Below are positions 17,421 to 28,341 of a stretch of 64,000 nucleotides of DNA, one piece after another. This DNA is from Bifidobacterium choladohabitans. GTDB taxonomy: Bacteria > Actinomycetota > Actinomycetes > Actinomycetales > Bifidobacteriaceae. The translations under genes and the position numbers were made by a program. The notes below the pieces were generated by a model, which worked only from the letters and a program-made list of their open reading frames with translations, was not told where the DNA came from and made no database searches. Where the stretch lies: NCBI RefSeq assembly GCF_016102005.1, contig NZ_JACFPL010000002.1, forward strand, positions 248,001 to 312,000, read 5' to 3'. Position 1 is the stretch's first letter. Each line of letters starts with the position of its first letter.

Positions 17421-18653
17421 ATGGAAGGCATGGGTCTGGATACACCTGACATGAAGGAACTGCTGCGGCCGAGTCCGCCTATCCGATACGGGGACCGGGC
17501 GGGGGACAGGCAGGTTGGCGGGGCCAGGCATCTGTCCGCCGTCCTGCCCGCCCTGAGCGCCTGTCTGGGAACGCCCGTGTCCACTGACGTCCATCCGTCT
17601 GCCAAGACCCTCCAGGAGGCCCTGGGACTGCCGGAAGCCCGGTCGGTGGTCGTCGTCCTGGTGGACGGCTTGGGATTCTGGAACCTGGTCAGCCGCCAGG
17701 GCCATGTGCCCTACCTGCGCTCGCTGCTGTCCGAGCCCATCAACCAGCGTCCCCTCTACACCAGCCTGCCCTCGACGACCGTGGCGGCCATGGGGGTCTT
17801 CGGCACCGGAACCAGCCCTGGACTGACCGGCATGACCGGCTACACCCAGCTGAATCCGGACACCGGCCAGCTGGGCCAGATGATCCAGTTCAAGGGGGCT
17901 CAGGATCCCGAGCGTCTGCAGCGCCGCCCCACGGTCTTCGAGACCCTCCAGGCGCAGGGTGTCCGGGTGACCTCGTCGGGTATGCCGCGTTTTCGTAATT
18001 CCGCCCTGACACGGGCTGCTCTGCGCGGCGGGGAGTACCTGGCCCACAACCACTCCCGTCAGCGTCTCCTGGCCGCCTGCGAGGCTGCCCGCAAGCCGGG
18101 GCTGACCTACCTCTATATCCGCGATGTGGACAAGGTGGGCCACCACAGCGGTTGGGAGGGCGAGGAATGGGTGGCCGCCCTCGAAGTGACCGATGCACAG
18201 CTGGCCGAGCTTCATCACCGCCTGCCCGCCGGGACGCTGACGGTGATCGTGGCCGATCATGGCATGGTCGAGGCTGATCCGGACCAGCGCATTGACATCG
18301 CCCAGGACCCGGAGCTGAACCGGGATGTGCGACTGGTGGGCGGTGAGCCCAGGGCGGTCATGCTCTACCTGGACCAGGGGGCGGATCCCCAGGTGGTGGC
18401 TGCACGCTGGCACCAGCGTCTGGGGGAGCGGGCCTGGGTGCTGACCCGGGATCAGGCCATACAACGGGGCATCTTCGGCCCTGTGGACACCCGGGTTCGA
18501 CCCATGATTGGCGACCTTCTGGTTCTGGCCGGCGACCGGGTCACCCTGGTGAATTCTGCAGATCAGACTGATGCCGCAACCAGACTGCCTGGTGTGCATG
18601 GCTCATGGACCCGTCTGGAGACGCAGATCCCCTGCCTGATCGATCTGGTCTGA
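17421..18653 (+). CDS. Alkaline-phosphatase-superfamily phosphodiesterase/pyrophosphatase
   Basis: A 410-residue metal-dependent hydrolase of the type I phosphodiesterase/nucleotide pyrophosphatase group. Visible ligands are the first Asp in VVLVDGLGFW (about 75-84), the Thr nucleophile in TSLPSTTVAAMG, the DKVGHH motif, ADHGM, and a final His in GVHGSW. The order and spacing match the superfamily's two-metal site. No signal peptide or membrane segment is seen, so it is probably cytoplasmic. The substrate is unknown; relatives hydrolyse nucleotide or phospholipid diesters. The start at 17421 is uncertain because no strong ribosome site is visible; ATGs at 17430 and 17451 are alternatives. It is convergent with sepH, 14 bp apart. 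Confidence 0.8.
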   Translation: MEGMGLDTPDMKELLRPSPPIRYGDRAGDRQVGGARHLSAVLPALSACLGTPVSTDVHPSAKTLQEALGLPEARSVVVVLVDGLGFWNLVSRQGHVPYLRSLLSEPINQRPLYTSLPSTTVAAMGVFGTGTSPGLTGMTGYTQLNPDTGQLGQMIQFKGAQDPERLQRRPTVFETLQAQGVRVTSSGMPRFRNSALTRAALRGGEYLAHNHSRQRLLAACEAARKPGLTYLYIRDVDKVGHHSGWEGEEWVAALEVTDAQLAELHHRLPAGTLTVIVADHGMVEADPDQRIDIAQDPELNRDVRLVGGEPRAVMLYLDQGADPQVVAARWHQRLGERAWVLTRDQAIQRGIFGPVDTRVRPMIGDLLVLAGDRVTLVNSADQTDAATRLPGVHGSWTRLETQIPCLIDLV

Positions 18654-18667
18654 CTGCTTGCCTCTGA

Positions 18668-19726
18668 CTACTTGCCGAAGAGGATCTCGTCCCAGCTGGG
18701 TACGGCCGACCGCCCGGAGTGCTTTTTGGCCCGCTTGCTGCGGCGGCCCTCCCTGGGCTCGTCCTCCTGCTCGTCCTGATCGGCATCATCGTCTTGTTCC
18801 GGCTGCTGGCTCTGCCCATGGTTCTGTACGGGCAGGACCATGGTGGATTCATTGTCTCGGATGGGAGGATGCTCGGCCGTGTCGGGGTCCTCGGTCAGTT
18901 CCGCACTGGGGTGGCTGGGCTTTCGCTCGGCTGTCCGCTCCTGGCCTTCCTTGGGCTTGCCATAGAGCCAGGCTGTGAGTGCCGCTTGGCGCTCGCCGTC
19001 CTCCTGGTCGTCCGAGCTACGGTCCTCTTCCTCGATTCGGGCAAGGGCATCCTCCTGGTTTGGAGGTCGCCTGTCGGTCTGGTCGTCGATCTCTTCGGCG
19101 GGACCCTGGTCCCAGCCGGGACGCTCCTGGCCATGGTCGTCTTCGGAATCGTCCAGCAGCATCCTGGCCGCCCCGTTCATGCAGGTCACGGTGTTGTCAT
19201 GCATGTTCCAGGCCCAGCGGGCGTTGAAGATCCGCTTGTCCAGCGTAAACACGCCGTTGATGTTCCAGGGTTCGTACCCTCGTCTGGTGGCCTGCCAGGA
19301 AACCTGTGACAGGCTGACCCCGGCACGGGCCAGCACCTTGCCGATCAGTTCCTGGTAGTTTCGCCCGCCCGACCCCTTGGGCGCCGGCATGGTCAGGAAC
19401 TGCTCGATGGCGTACTTCTTTTCGGTCTCCACAGGGGCCGCGAAACGCCGTACCAGCGCTTCGTTGACAGCGTATTGCTGAGCCACCTGCTCTGGGCGGG
19501 CGCCGGCGCGCACAGCAGCCTGAATGGCTGATACAGGCAGTGGCTTGGACTTGCCGGTCTGGGGGTCCACGTCCTCTTCCTCCTTGACCTGCTTGGCCTC
19601 AAGAATGGCGCGATCAAGCGCATCGTCGACCCTTACGGCGAAGTGCCGGTGGTCACAGACGAAGACCAGATCGCCCCTGTCGTCGACATGGTCAAAGCTG
19701 GCCACCCTGGTCCCATTCTCAGACAT
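18668..19726 (-). CDS. sepH: Septation protein SepH (DUF3071)
   Basis: Actinobacterial cell-division protein that binds FtsZ and promotes its assembly. Of 352 residues, the N-terminal ~170 carry the conserved DUF3071 region: an acidic start, a helix-turn-helix-like stretch (VSAIQAAVRAGARPEQVAQQYAVNEALVRRF) and a conserved NARWAW segment. A long, charged, disordered-looking linker (about 190-320, rich in Asp, Glu, Gln) follows. The tail ends with the conserved basic/Trp motif RSAVPSWDEILFGK. This architecture matches known SepH. It is divergent from the DUF4193 gene across 167 bp, and the sepH/DUF4193/dut neighbourhood resembles that of other actinobacteria. Confidence 0.88.
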   Translation of the reverse strand: MSENGTRVASFDHVDDRGDLVFVCDHRHFAVRVDDALDRAILEAKQVKEEEDVDPQTGKSKPLPVSAIQAAVRAGARPEQVAQQYAVNEALVRRFAAPVETEKKYAIEQFLTMPAPKGSGGRNYQELIGKVLARAGVSLSQVSWQATRRGYEPWNINGVFTLDKRIFNARWAWNMHDNTVTCMNGAARMLLDDSEDDHGQERPGWDQGPAEEIDDQTDRRPPNQEDALARIEEEDRSSDDQEDGERQAALTAWLYGKPKEGQERTAERKPSHPSAELTEDPDTAEHPPIRDNESTMVLPVQNHGQSQQPEQDDDADQDEQEDEPREGRRSKRAKKHSGRSAVPSWDEILFGK

Positions 19727-19893
19727 GCACGCCCCTATCCTCTTACGGTTCCTTTACACGGCCTTAGGTATTTCCATTGTGCCCTACGGTTGGTATTTTA
19801 CGTGCTTTTGAAATCGTGTATCCTATGCGCAGTACATATCGTGTGAAATGACCGGCATACGAGGTGGCTGGTCGAACAAGGAAAGGGTACACG

Positions 19894-20187
19894 ATGGCAC
19901 AGGATTACGATACCCCGCGCGACAAGGACGAAGACGAGGAATCCCTGCAGGAGCTTGGCAAAAACGGCCAGGATGCCGGGGCTGACCTTGACGACGACGA
20001 GAACGCCATCGCCGAGGACTACGAGCTGCCTGGCGCCGACCTGAGCAATGAGGACTCTTCGGTGACCGTCATCCCCATGCAGGGCGATGAATTCATCTGC
20101 TCCAACTGCTTCCTGGTCAAGCACCGGAGCCAGCTGGCCTACACCACCCCCGACGGCAAGCCCGTCTGCAAGGAGTGCGCCGCCTGA
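19894..20187 (+). CDS. DUF4193 zinc-ribbon-like protein
   Basis: A 97-residue acidic protein conserved in actinobacteria, with no established biochemical role. The first ~60 residues are strongly acidic. The C-terminal third has two CxxC pairs (ICSNC and VCKEC, about 25 residues apart), suggesting a small zinc ribbon. Acid tail plus zinc ribbon resembles small transcription-associated proteins, but that is only inference. ATG 19894 is preferred over 19864 because GGAAAGGG lies just upstream. The stop codon overlaps the dut start (TGATG), so the two genes are translationally coupled. The upstream region has a possible -10 TATCCT with a poor -35 at 17 bp. Confidence 0.88.
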   Translation: MAQDYDTPRDKDEDEESLQELGKNGQDAGADLDDDENAIAEDYELPGADLSNEDSSVTVIPMQGDEFICSNCFLVKHRSQLAYTTPDGKPVCKECAA

Positions 20188-20651
20188 TGGCCTATGACGA
20201 GTCCTACAACGAGCCCGAAACGGTCGAGGTCCTGTTCCAGTCCCTGGATGGGGCCGAGGTGCCGGAATACGCCATGCCCGGCGATGCGGGGGCCGATCTG
20301 CGAGCCAGTGTGGCTGTGGATCTGGCCCCCTTCCAGCGGGCCTTGGTACCCACGGGAGTGGCACTGGCCCTGCCCAACGGCTACGTCGGCCTGGTTCATC
20401 CACGCTCTGGGCTGGCGGTCAAAATGGGGGTGACCGTGCTCAACGCGCCCGGGACCATCGATGCCGGCTACCGGGGCGAAATCAAGGTGCCGCTGATCAA
20501 CCTGGATCCGCATGAGTCGGTCCACTTCGAGCCCGGGGAGCGCATCGCCCAGCTGGTCATCCAGCGCTACGTGCAGGCCCGTTTCGTGCCCGCCGAACGC
20601 CTGCCCGGCTCGGTGCGTTCGGATGGCGGATTCGGCTCGACCGGCCGTTGA
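20187..20651 (+). CDS. dut: Deoxyuridine 5'-triphosphate nucleotidohydrolase (dUTPase)
   Basis: Hydrolyses dUTP to dUMP and pyrophosphate, preventing uracil incorporation and feeding thymidylate synthesis. This 154-residue trimeric-type dUTPase shows all five motifs in order: GDAGADLRA, HPRSGLA, GTIDAGYRGEIKVPL (with the catalytic Asp), RIAQLVI, and the C-terminal arm GGFGSTGR. The start overlaps the DUF4193 stop by one base. The length is typical. The rel gene follows 83 bp downstream with its own ribosome site. Confidence 0.96.
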   Translation: MAYDESYNEPETVEVLFQSLDGAEVPEYAMPGDAGADLRASVAVDLAPFQRALVPTGVALALPNGYVGLVHPRSGLAVKMGVTVLNAPGTIDAGYRGEIKVPLINLDPHESVHFEPGERIAQLVIQRYVQARFVPAERLPGSVRSDGGFGSTGR

Positions 20652-20734
20652 GGCACCCTTCGGACACGGGCGGCCTGAATGGGCCAGGCGCAAGTGTAGG
20701 ATTGGTGCATTATATCAGGACATTGGAGGCTTGA

Positions 20735-23095
20735 ATGGTCACTCAGGAGGGCAGCGTCTGTAGCAATGATGTCGGCGATCAGGCCCCTTCCGGCCTGTCC
20801 TCCAGAGCCTTGGGCTGCGAGGTCAGCGACGACCCGCTCAACCCCCTGATGCCCATCTGGGAGATTTGCTCCGCCCATCATCCCGGTGAGGATCTGTCCA
20901 TGCTTCAGCGCGCCTATGACCGGGCCGTGGTTCAGCATGCCGACCAGAGGCGCAAGTCCGGCGAGCCCTACATCATCCATCCACTGGCTGTGGCCCAGAT
21001 TCTGGCAGACCTGGGCATGGGGCCCACAGTGGTTTCGGCCGGTCTGTTGCACGACACCGTGGAGGACACCGACTACACCCTGGAGCAGTGCAGGGACGAG
21101 TTCGGCGACACGGTGGCCGGTCTGGTGGACGGGGTCACCAAAATATCCAAGATGGACTACGGCGATTCGGCTCAGGCCGAGACCATCCGCAAAATGATCG
21201 TGGCCATGAGCCGGGATGTGCGCGTTCTGGTGGTCAAGCTGGCCGACCGGGTCCACAACGCACGCACCTGGCGCTACGTCAAGGCTTCATCGGCCCAGCG
21301 CAAGGCCCGCGAGACCCTGGACGTCTATGCGCCCCTTGCCAACCGGCTGGGTATGAACGCCATCAAGACCGAGCTGGAGGAGCTTAGCTTCAAGACCCTC
21401 TATCCCAAGATCTACAACGAGATCGTGGTCCTGGTCTCCCGCAGGGCCGGCCAGCGGGAGGTCTACCTGAAGCAGATCCTGGACGAGATCCACGAGGATC
21501 TGGACGCCCAGGGCATCAAGGCCCAGGTGACCGGGCGGCCCAAGGACTACTTCAGCATCTACCAGAAGATGATTGTGCGCGGGCACGATTTCGCCAACAT
21601 CTACGACCTGGTCGGGGTGCGCATCATCGTGGACACCATCCGTGACTGCTATGCGGCCCTGGGCGCCGTCCATGCCCGCTGGAGCCCGGTGCCCGGGCGG
21701 TTCAAGGACTACATCGCCATGCCCAAGACCAACCGCTACCAGTCCCTGCACACCACGGTGGTGGGCCCGGGCGGCAAGCCGGTCGAGATTCAGATCCGCA
21801 CCTGGCAGATGCACCGTCGTGCCGAATTCGGGATCGCCGCCCACTGGAAGTACAAGGAGAACGGTTCCGCCGGCCGCGAGCTCTCCCAGCCCGACAAGTC
21901 CGATGTCAAGCGTGAGCGCCAGGAGGGGGAGCTGAGCCAGGAGGACAACCTGACCTGGATCCAGCAGCTGGCCGACTGGACCAGCGAGACCCCGGACTCC
22001 AATGAGTTCCTGGGCTCCCTGAAGGACGATCTGGGTTCGGCCGAGGTCTACGTATTCACGCCCAAGGGAAAGATCATCTCCCTGCCGGCCGATTCCACGC
22101 CGGTGGACTTCGCCTATGCCGTCCACACCGAGGTGGGCCACAGAACCATGGGCGCGCGCGTCAACGGCCGCCTGGTCCCCCTGGACACCAAGCTGCGCAA
22201 CGGGGACACGGTGGAGATCCTGACCAGCAAGTCGGACACCGATGGACCCTCGCGCGACTGGCTGAGCTTCGCCAAGAGCCCCCGTGCCCGCAGCAAGATC
22301 CGTCAGTGGTTCAGCAAGGAACGCCGTTCGGAGACCATCGAGGAGGGCAAGGACGAGCTGATCCGCGCAATGCGCAAACGGAACCTGCCCGTGGCCACCC
22401 TGCTGACCCCCGAAGCCATGGTGGGAGCCGCCGACGAACTCAACTATCCCAACGAGAAGGCGGTCTACGCCGCCATCGGCGACGGACAGGTCTCCACCCA
22501 GAACGTGATCTCGCGCCTGGTCCATGACGCCGGCCGGTCAGCCCTTGAGGACGAGGTTGAGCAGGAGGCCATTCCCCTGCAGCGGGTGGCCAAGTCCAGT
22601 CGGCCGGAGACTTCCCAGGGGATCTCGGTCAAGGGCGTGGACGATGTCTGGGTCAAGCTGGCCCGTTGCTGCACCCCAGTACCGGGAGACCCCATCACCG
22701 GGTTCATCACCCGCAACCAGGGCGTTTCGGTCCACCGGTCCGACTGCCAGAACCTTCTGGAGCTGCGCAAGAAGCAGCCTGAACGGATCATCGAGGTCTC
22801 CTGGACGGGCAAACAGGGCACCTTCATGGTCCAGATCCAGGTGGAGGCCCTGGACCGGCCCCATCTGCTCTCGGACATCACCCAGGTGTTGTCCGACCAC
22901 GGCGTCAACATCCTGTCGGGCAGCCAGTCCACAGGCCGGGACCGGGTGGCGGTCAGCCAGTTCGTCTTCGAGATGGGTGACCCCCAGCATCTGAATACCC
23001 TCCTGTCGGCCGTCAGGAAGATCGACGGGGTCTTCGATGCCTACCGGCTGACAGGAGCCAAGGGTTCGGCCAGTCCCCATATGCGGGCCATCTGA
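20735..23095 (+). CDS. rel: Bifunctional (p)ppGpp synthetase/hydrolase (Rel/RSH)
   Basis: Stringent-response enzyme of 786 residues. Domains in order: HD hydrolase (about 70-210) with the intact HDTVED signature; synthetase (about 255-380) with GRPKDYFSIYQKM and YQSLHTTVVGP; TGS (about 420-480, from VYVFTPKGKIISLP); a helical part; a zinc-finger-like stretch with a Cys pair (RCCTPVPGDPITGFIT); and a C-terminal ACT domain (about 700-775). Both catalytic halves look intact, as expected for the single Rel of Gram-positive bacteria. GGAGG lies upstream of the ATG. Downstream, a 206-bp spacer with no clear terminator separates it from the convergent DUF349 gene. Confidence 0.95.
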   Translation: MVTQEGSVCSNDVGDQAPSGLSSRALGCEVSDDPLNPLMPIWEICSAHHPGEDLSMLQRAYDRAVVQHADQRRKSGEPYIIHPLAVAQILADLGMGPTVVSAGLLHDTVEDTDYTLEQCRDEFGDTVAGLVDGVTKISKMDYGDSAQAETIRKMIVAMSRDVRVLVVKLADRVHNARTWRYVKASSAQRKARETLDVYAPLANRLGMNAIKTELEELSFKTLYPKIYNEIVVLVSRRAGQREVYLKQILDEIHEDLDAQGIKAQVTGRPKDYFSIYQKMIVRGHDFANIYDLVGVRIIVDTIRDCYAALGAVHARWSPVPGRFKDYIAMPKTNRYQSLHTTVVGPGGKPVEIQIRTWQMHRRAEFGIAAHWKYKENGSAGRELSQPDKSDVKRERQEGELSQEDNLTWIQQLADWTSETPDSNEFLGSLKDDLGSAEVYVFTPKGKIISLPADSTPVDFAYAVHTEVGHRTMGARVNGRLVPLDTKLRNGDTVEILTSKSDTDGPSRDWLSFAKSPRARSKIRQWFSKERRSETIEEGKDELIRAMRKRNLPVATLLTPEAMVGAADELNYPNEKAVYAAIGDGQVSTQNVISRLVHDAGRSALEDEVEQEAIPLQRVAKSSRPETSQGISVKGVDDVWVKLARCCTPVPGDPITGFITRNQGVSVHRSDCQNLLELRKKQPERIIEVSWTGKQGTFMVQIQVEALDRPHLLSDITQVLSDHGVNILSGSQSTGRDRVAVSQFVFEMGDPQHLNTLLSAVRKIDGVFDAYRLTGAKGSASPHMRAI

Positions 23096-23301
23096 CCTTC
23101 CCCTGGAACCACCACTATGTGTGCTTTTCCTCCAGAGTGTTGCGACGGCATCCTCCCCGCTGTTCCGTCGAAGTGATCACTTGCTTTCAGCCCTGAAAAT
23201 TCGCCGGGCCAAGGTCTGAGAAGACGGTCGTCAACGGTGGTTACAGAAGGACCCTCGGTGGCCAATGACCAGCCCGGGGGTCCTAGCGGGAACGGCTGCG
23301 A

Positions 23302-24846
23302 TCAGCGCACCGCGTTCATCCACTGCTCCTTGGTGGCCTTCTCGGCCTCCAGTTCCTGCTTCTTGGCTGGATCCTGCTCGGCGGCGATACGACGATCCAG
23401 GTCCTCGAGCTGGGCGGCCAGCTGCTGCTCGAAGCTGGAGACTCGGGCATCGGCCTCGGGGTCGGACTGGTTCCAGGCCGCATCCTCCACGGCCTTGATC
23501 TGCCGATCCACGGCATCCATCCTGCCCTCGATCCGGCGCACGTCGTCACGGGGGACGAAGCCGATGGCATCCCATTCCTCCTGGATCCTGGCCAGTTCCT
23601 GCCGGGCCTGCTTGGCGGCCTTGGTGTCCTTGACGGGCAGCAGGGCCTCGGCCTTGGCCACCAATGCCTCCTTCTTGGTCAGGTTCTCGCGCTCGTTGAC
23701 CGAGGTCTTGTCACGGTCGGCCTGACGGGCGTTGAAGAAGACATCCGCGGCCTGACGGAACCGAGCCCAGAGGGCGTCGTCATCCTGGCGTCCCGCCCGT
23801 CCGGCCTGCTTCCAGCGGTCCATGAGCTCGTTGAACTGGCGGGATGTGGGTCCCCAGTCGGTGGAGTCCTTGATCTGCTCGGCCTCGGCGATGATCTCCT
23901 CCTTGATCCGCTTGGTCTCGGACCGCTGGGCGTCACGCTGCTGGGCCCACTTGCGGTGTGCCTGGTTGAAGGTGGTGCGGGCGGAGGAGAAGCGCTTCCA
24001 GAGCGCGTCCGCGTCGGCCTTGTCGATGCGGATGGTGGTCCGCTGGTGGTGCTGCCACTGCTCGAAAAGTGAACGGAACTTGTCCGAGGTGGAACGCCAG
24101 TTAGTGGAGTCGCCCAGGGATGCGGCCAGTTCCTCGGCCTTCTCCACGATGGCGGTCCGCTCCTTGATGGCCTTGGCCATGGCGTCCTTGCGGGCCTGCG
24201 CCAGCTCAGCCTTGCGGGCCTGGCCCTGTTCGGCCAGCTGGTTCAGCTGCGTGCGCAGGGCGGCCAGGTCGCCCACGGCCTCGGGCTGGCCGGTCTCTTC
24301 CTTGAGTGAGGCTATGGACTCGTCTATCTCGTGGGCCTTGATCTTGGGGCTGCGCAGCCGGGTTGCGAAGAGGTTCAGCTTCTCCTTGAGGTCCAGGTAT
24401 CGGCGGGCGTAGAGGTTCAGGGCCTCCTTGGCATCAGCGTTGGGGAACTGGCCTACCTGGCGATCCTGGTCGCCCTCGCGGACGAAGACGTTGCCCTGCT
24501 CGTCAACCCGGCCAAAGGCTTCCGCCTTGTCGATCTCCTCCTGGCTGTAGGTGGGAGCGGCCGGAGCGGCCTTGACGTGAGGGGCCTTGTGGGCCAGAGC
24601 CGCAGGGGAGGGAACCGCCTTGGGCTTGGGCGCGGCAGGCGCTTCGGCAGTTGCAGGCTTTGGCTCAGCCGGTACCGGTGTGCTCTGTGTCTGCGCGTCC
24701 TCGGTTGAAGCGGTCTGTCCGGGGGCAGCCTGTTCCTGTCCGGCTTCGGGTGTCGTCGCAGCGGCGACCTGGCCCTCCGCGTCCGCGGTGTGTTCCTCCT
24801 GCGGTGTCGAGGTGTTCTCGGGTGTGATGGCGGTGTTGTCGGCCAT
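23302..24846 (-). CDS. DUF349 repeat protein, function unknown
   Basis: A 514-residue cytoplasmic protein. The first ~100 residues are Ala/Thr/Pro/Glu-rich and probably disordered. The rest is predicted highly helical and charged, with about three DUF349 repeats. Two are clear, each built around W-x5-F-x3-W plus LW-RF (TNWRSTSDKFRSLFEQW and TDWGPTSRQFNELMDRW); the third is weaker. A coiled-coil-like tail ends the protein. DUF349 has no settled function. ATG at 24846 follows AAGGAG with 6-nt spacing; the frame beyond it is leader. It is divergent from hisS, with -10 elements for both directions overlapping. Confidence 0.85.
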   Translation of the reverse strand: MADNTAITPENTSTPQEEHTADAEGQVAAATTPEAGQEQAAPGQTASTEDAQTQSTPVPAEPKPATAEAPAAPKPKAVPSPAALAHKAPHVKAAPAAPTYSQEEIDKAEAFGRVDEQGNVFVREGDQDRQVGQFPNADAKEALNLYARRYLDLKEKLNLFATRLRSPKIKAHEIDESIASLKEETGQPEAVGDLAALRTQLNQLAEQGQARKAELAQARKDAMAKAIKERTAIVEKAEELAASLGDSTNWRSTSDKFRSLFEQWQHHQRTTIRIDKADADALWKRFSSARTTFNQAHRKWAQQRDAQRSETKRIKEEIIAEAEQIKDSTDWGPTSRQFNELMDRWKQAGRAGRQDDDALWARFRQAADVFFNARQADRDKTSVNERENLTKKEALVAKAEALLPVKDTKAAKQARQELARIQEEWDAIGFVPRDDVRRIEGRMDAVDRQIKAVEDAAWNQSDPEADARVSSFEQQLAAQLEDLDRRIAAEQDPAKKQELEAEKATKEQWMNAVR

Positions 24847-24905
24847 GGCCAGCTCCTTAGGCTTGTGTGTTGGAGAGATCGCAAAATATGGCAATACCAT
24901 TTTCC

Positions 24906-24930
24906 TTGACCTCCTATAGTATAGGTTCTT
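24906..24930. promoter_or_regulatory. Overlapping divergent promoters, hisS and DUF349 gene
   Basis: The AT-rich segment CTATAGTATAG holds TATAGT on the plus strand (24915-24920) and TATACT on the minus strand (complement of 24919-24924). The plus-strand start would fall within a few bases of the hisS ATG at 24931. The minus-strand transcript would have a leader of about 65 nt. No good -35 was found for either, so the assignment rests on the -10 hexamers. Confidence 0.5.
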
Positions 24931-26316
24931 ATGGCAAAAGGCACATCTCTATCCGGTTTCCCTGAATGGCTTCCTTCACAACGAGTGGTGGAGCAGCGCA
25001 TCACCGACACGCTCCGCAAGGTCTTCGAATTGAACGGCTACATCGGCATTGAGACCAGGGCCGTAGAAGAGGGATCCAGCCTGCTCAAGAAGGGGGAGAC
25101 CAGCAAGGAGATTTACCTGCTTTCCCGTCTTCAGGACCTGGGGCAGGAAAAGGATGTGCCGGTGGAGCGCCGGCTGGGCCTGCATTTTGACCTGACCGTG
25201 CCGCTGAGCCGCTACGTGGTGGAGCACAGCAACGATCTGACCTTCCCCTTCAAGCGCTGGCAGATCCAGAAGGTCTGGCGTGGGGAGCGCCCCCAGGAGG
25301 GACGGTTCAGGGAGTTCGTCCAGGCTGATATCGATGTGATCGGCAACGGTGAGCTGCCCGACCACTACGAGGTCGAGGTGCCACTGGTCATGCTGAGCGC
25401 CTTGGAGCAGCTGCGGGCCTTCGGCCTGCCCAAGCCCACCGTGCACGCCAACAACCGCAAGCTCTCCGAGGGATTCTACCGGGGTCTGGGCTTGGAGGAC
25501 GTGGAGGGTGTCCTGCGCGAGATCGACAAGCTGGACAAGATCGGCCCTGATGAGGTGGCCAACCTGCTGGTCGGTGAGTGCGGCGCCAACCAGGACCAGG
25601 CCAGGGCCTGCCTGGATCTGGCCGAGCTGACCGCCGACGATGGCAAGCAGCTGCGCCAGCGGTTCGACGCCCTGGTCGACAAGGTTGGCATCGACAAGCA
25701 GTCTCCTTCCTACGCTCTGGCCATCGAGGGGCTGGAGACGCTGGCCATGATCATCGACGAGGCCGCCCGCATCCGGCCAGGTTCGGTCATCGCCGACCTG
25801 AAGATCGCCCGCGGTCTGGATTACTACACCGGCTCGGTCTACGAGACCTTCCTGGAGGGGGCGCAGTCCCTGGGCTCCATCTGCTCCGGCGGCCGCTATG
25901 ACAACCTGGCCAGCCAGGGCAACCGCACCTATCCCGGTGTGGGGCTGTCCATCGGGCTTTCACGGCTGCTCTCCTACCTGCTGGCCCAGGGGGTCCAGGC
26001 CTCCCGTGTCTCCCCGGCGGCGGTCATGGTCGCTGTCTGGGACGAGGAGGATCGCACCGCCAGCAACCACATCGCCCAGGACCTTCGGGCCAGGGGGATC
26101 GCCGCCGACGTGGCTCCCACCGCAGCCAAGATCGGCAAGCAGATCCGCTATGCCGACCACCTGGGGATCCCCTACGTCTGGTTCCCGGCCAAGGAGGGCC
26201 AGCAGGAGGGCGACCAGGTCAAGAACATCATTACCGGCGAGCAGATTCCGGCTGATCTGGTGTCGTGGACGCCGGATAGCCTGTATGCCCGGCAGAGTGT
26301 GGAATACCAGGCCTGA
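24931..26316 (+). CDS. hisS: Histidyl-tRNA synthetase
   Basis: Class II aminoacyl-tRNA synthetase that charges tRNA-His; 461 residues. Motif 1 region LHFDLTVPLSRYV, motif 2 WRGERPQEGRFREFVQADIDVIG, the histidine-specific signature LKIARGLDYYTGSVYET, and motif 3 GVGLSIGLSRL are all present. A C-terminal anticodon-binding domain covers about 360-450. No ribosome site precedes the ATG: a TATAGT -10 sits only 10 bp upstream, so the mRNA may be leaderless or nearly so. aspS follows 39 bp downstream, consistent with a hisS-aspS operon, a pairing seen in many Gram-positive bacteria. Confidence 0.96.
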   Translation: MAKGTSLSGFPEWLPSQRVVEQRITDTLRKVFELNGYIGIETRAVEEGSSLLKKGETSKEIYLLSRLQDLGQEKDVPVERRLGLHFDLTVPLSRYVVEHSNDLTFPFKRWQIQKVWRGERPQEGRFREFVQADIDVIGNGELPDHYEVEVPLVMLSALEQLRAFGLPKPTVHANNRKLSEGFYRGLGLEDVEGVLREIDKLDKIGPDEVANLLVGECGANQDQARACLDLAELTADDGKQLRQRFDALVDKVGIDKQSPSYALAIEGLETLAMIIDEAARIRPGSVIADLKIARGLDYYTGSVYETFLEGAQSLGSICSGGRYDNLASQGNRTYPGVGLSIGLSRLLSYLLAQGVQASRVSPAAVMVAVWDEEDRTASNHIAQDLRARGIAADVAPTAAKIGKQIRYADHLGIPYVWFPAKEGQQEGDQVKNIITGEQIPADLVSWTPDSLYARQSVEYQA

Positions 26317-26355
26317 CGCAGGGGCAGGCCGAGCATTATGGAGGTACAGGAAAGC

Positions 26356-28158
<1,803 letters not shown>

Positions 28159-28190
28159 GCGCATTCCGTCACTGATCGGCGAGAGACTAC

Positions 28191-28228
28191 AAGGGCTGGA
28201 ATCCTGCGGGGTTCCGGCCTTTATTGTT
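28191..28228 (+). terminator. Rho-independent terminator after aspS
   Basis: An 8-bp stem (28194-28201 with 28212-28219, one G-T wobble) is followed by a T-rich run at 28220-28228. It closes the hisS-aspS unit. Confidence 0.8.
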
Positions 28229-28341
28229 TATGACCTCTAATGTGCTGCGGACCGACCGGCTAGGGTTGGCCCTTGCATCTGCTTTCCAAGAGAACCGTTT
28301 CTATGGCCGTTCCGCAACAAAGGATGAGTAAACTGCCCAAT

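Noticed and set aside
23096-23301. Terminator between rel and the DUF349 gene
   Set aside because: Only a 6-bp stem with a 16-nt loop and no T-run was found; too weak to call.
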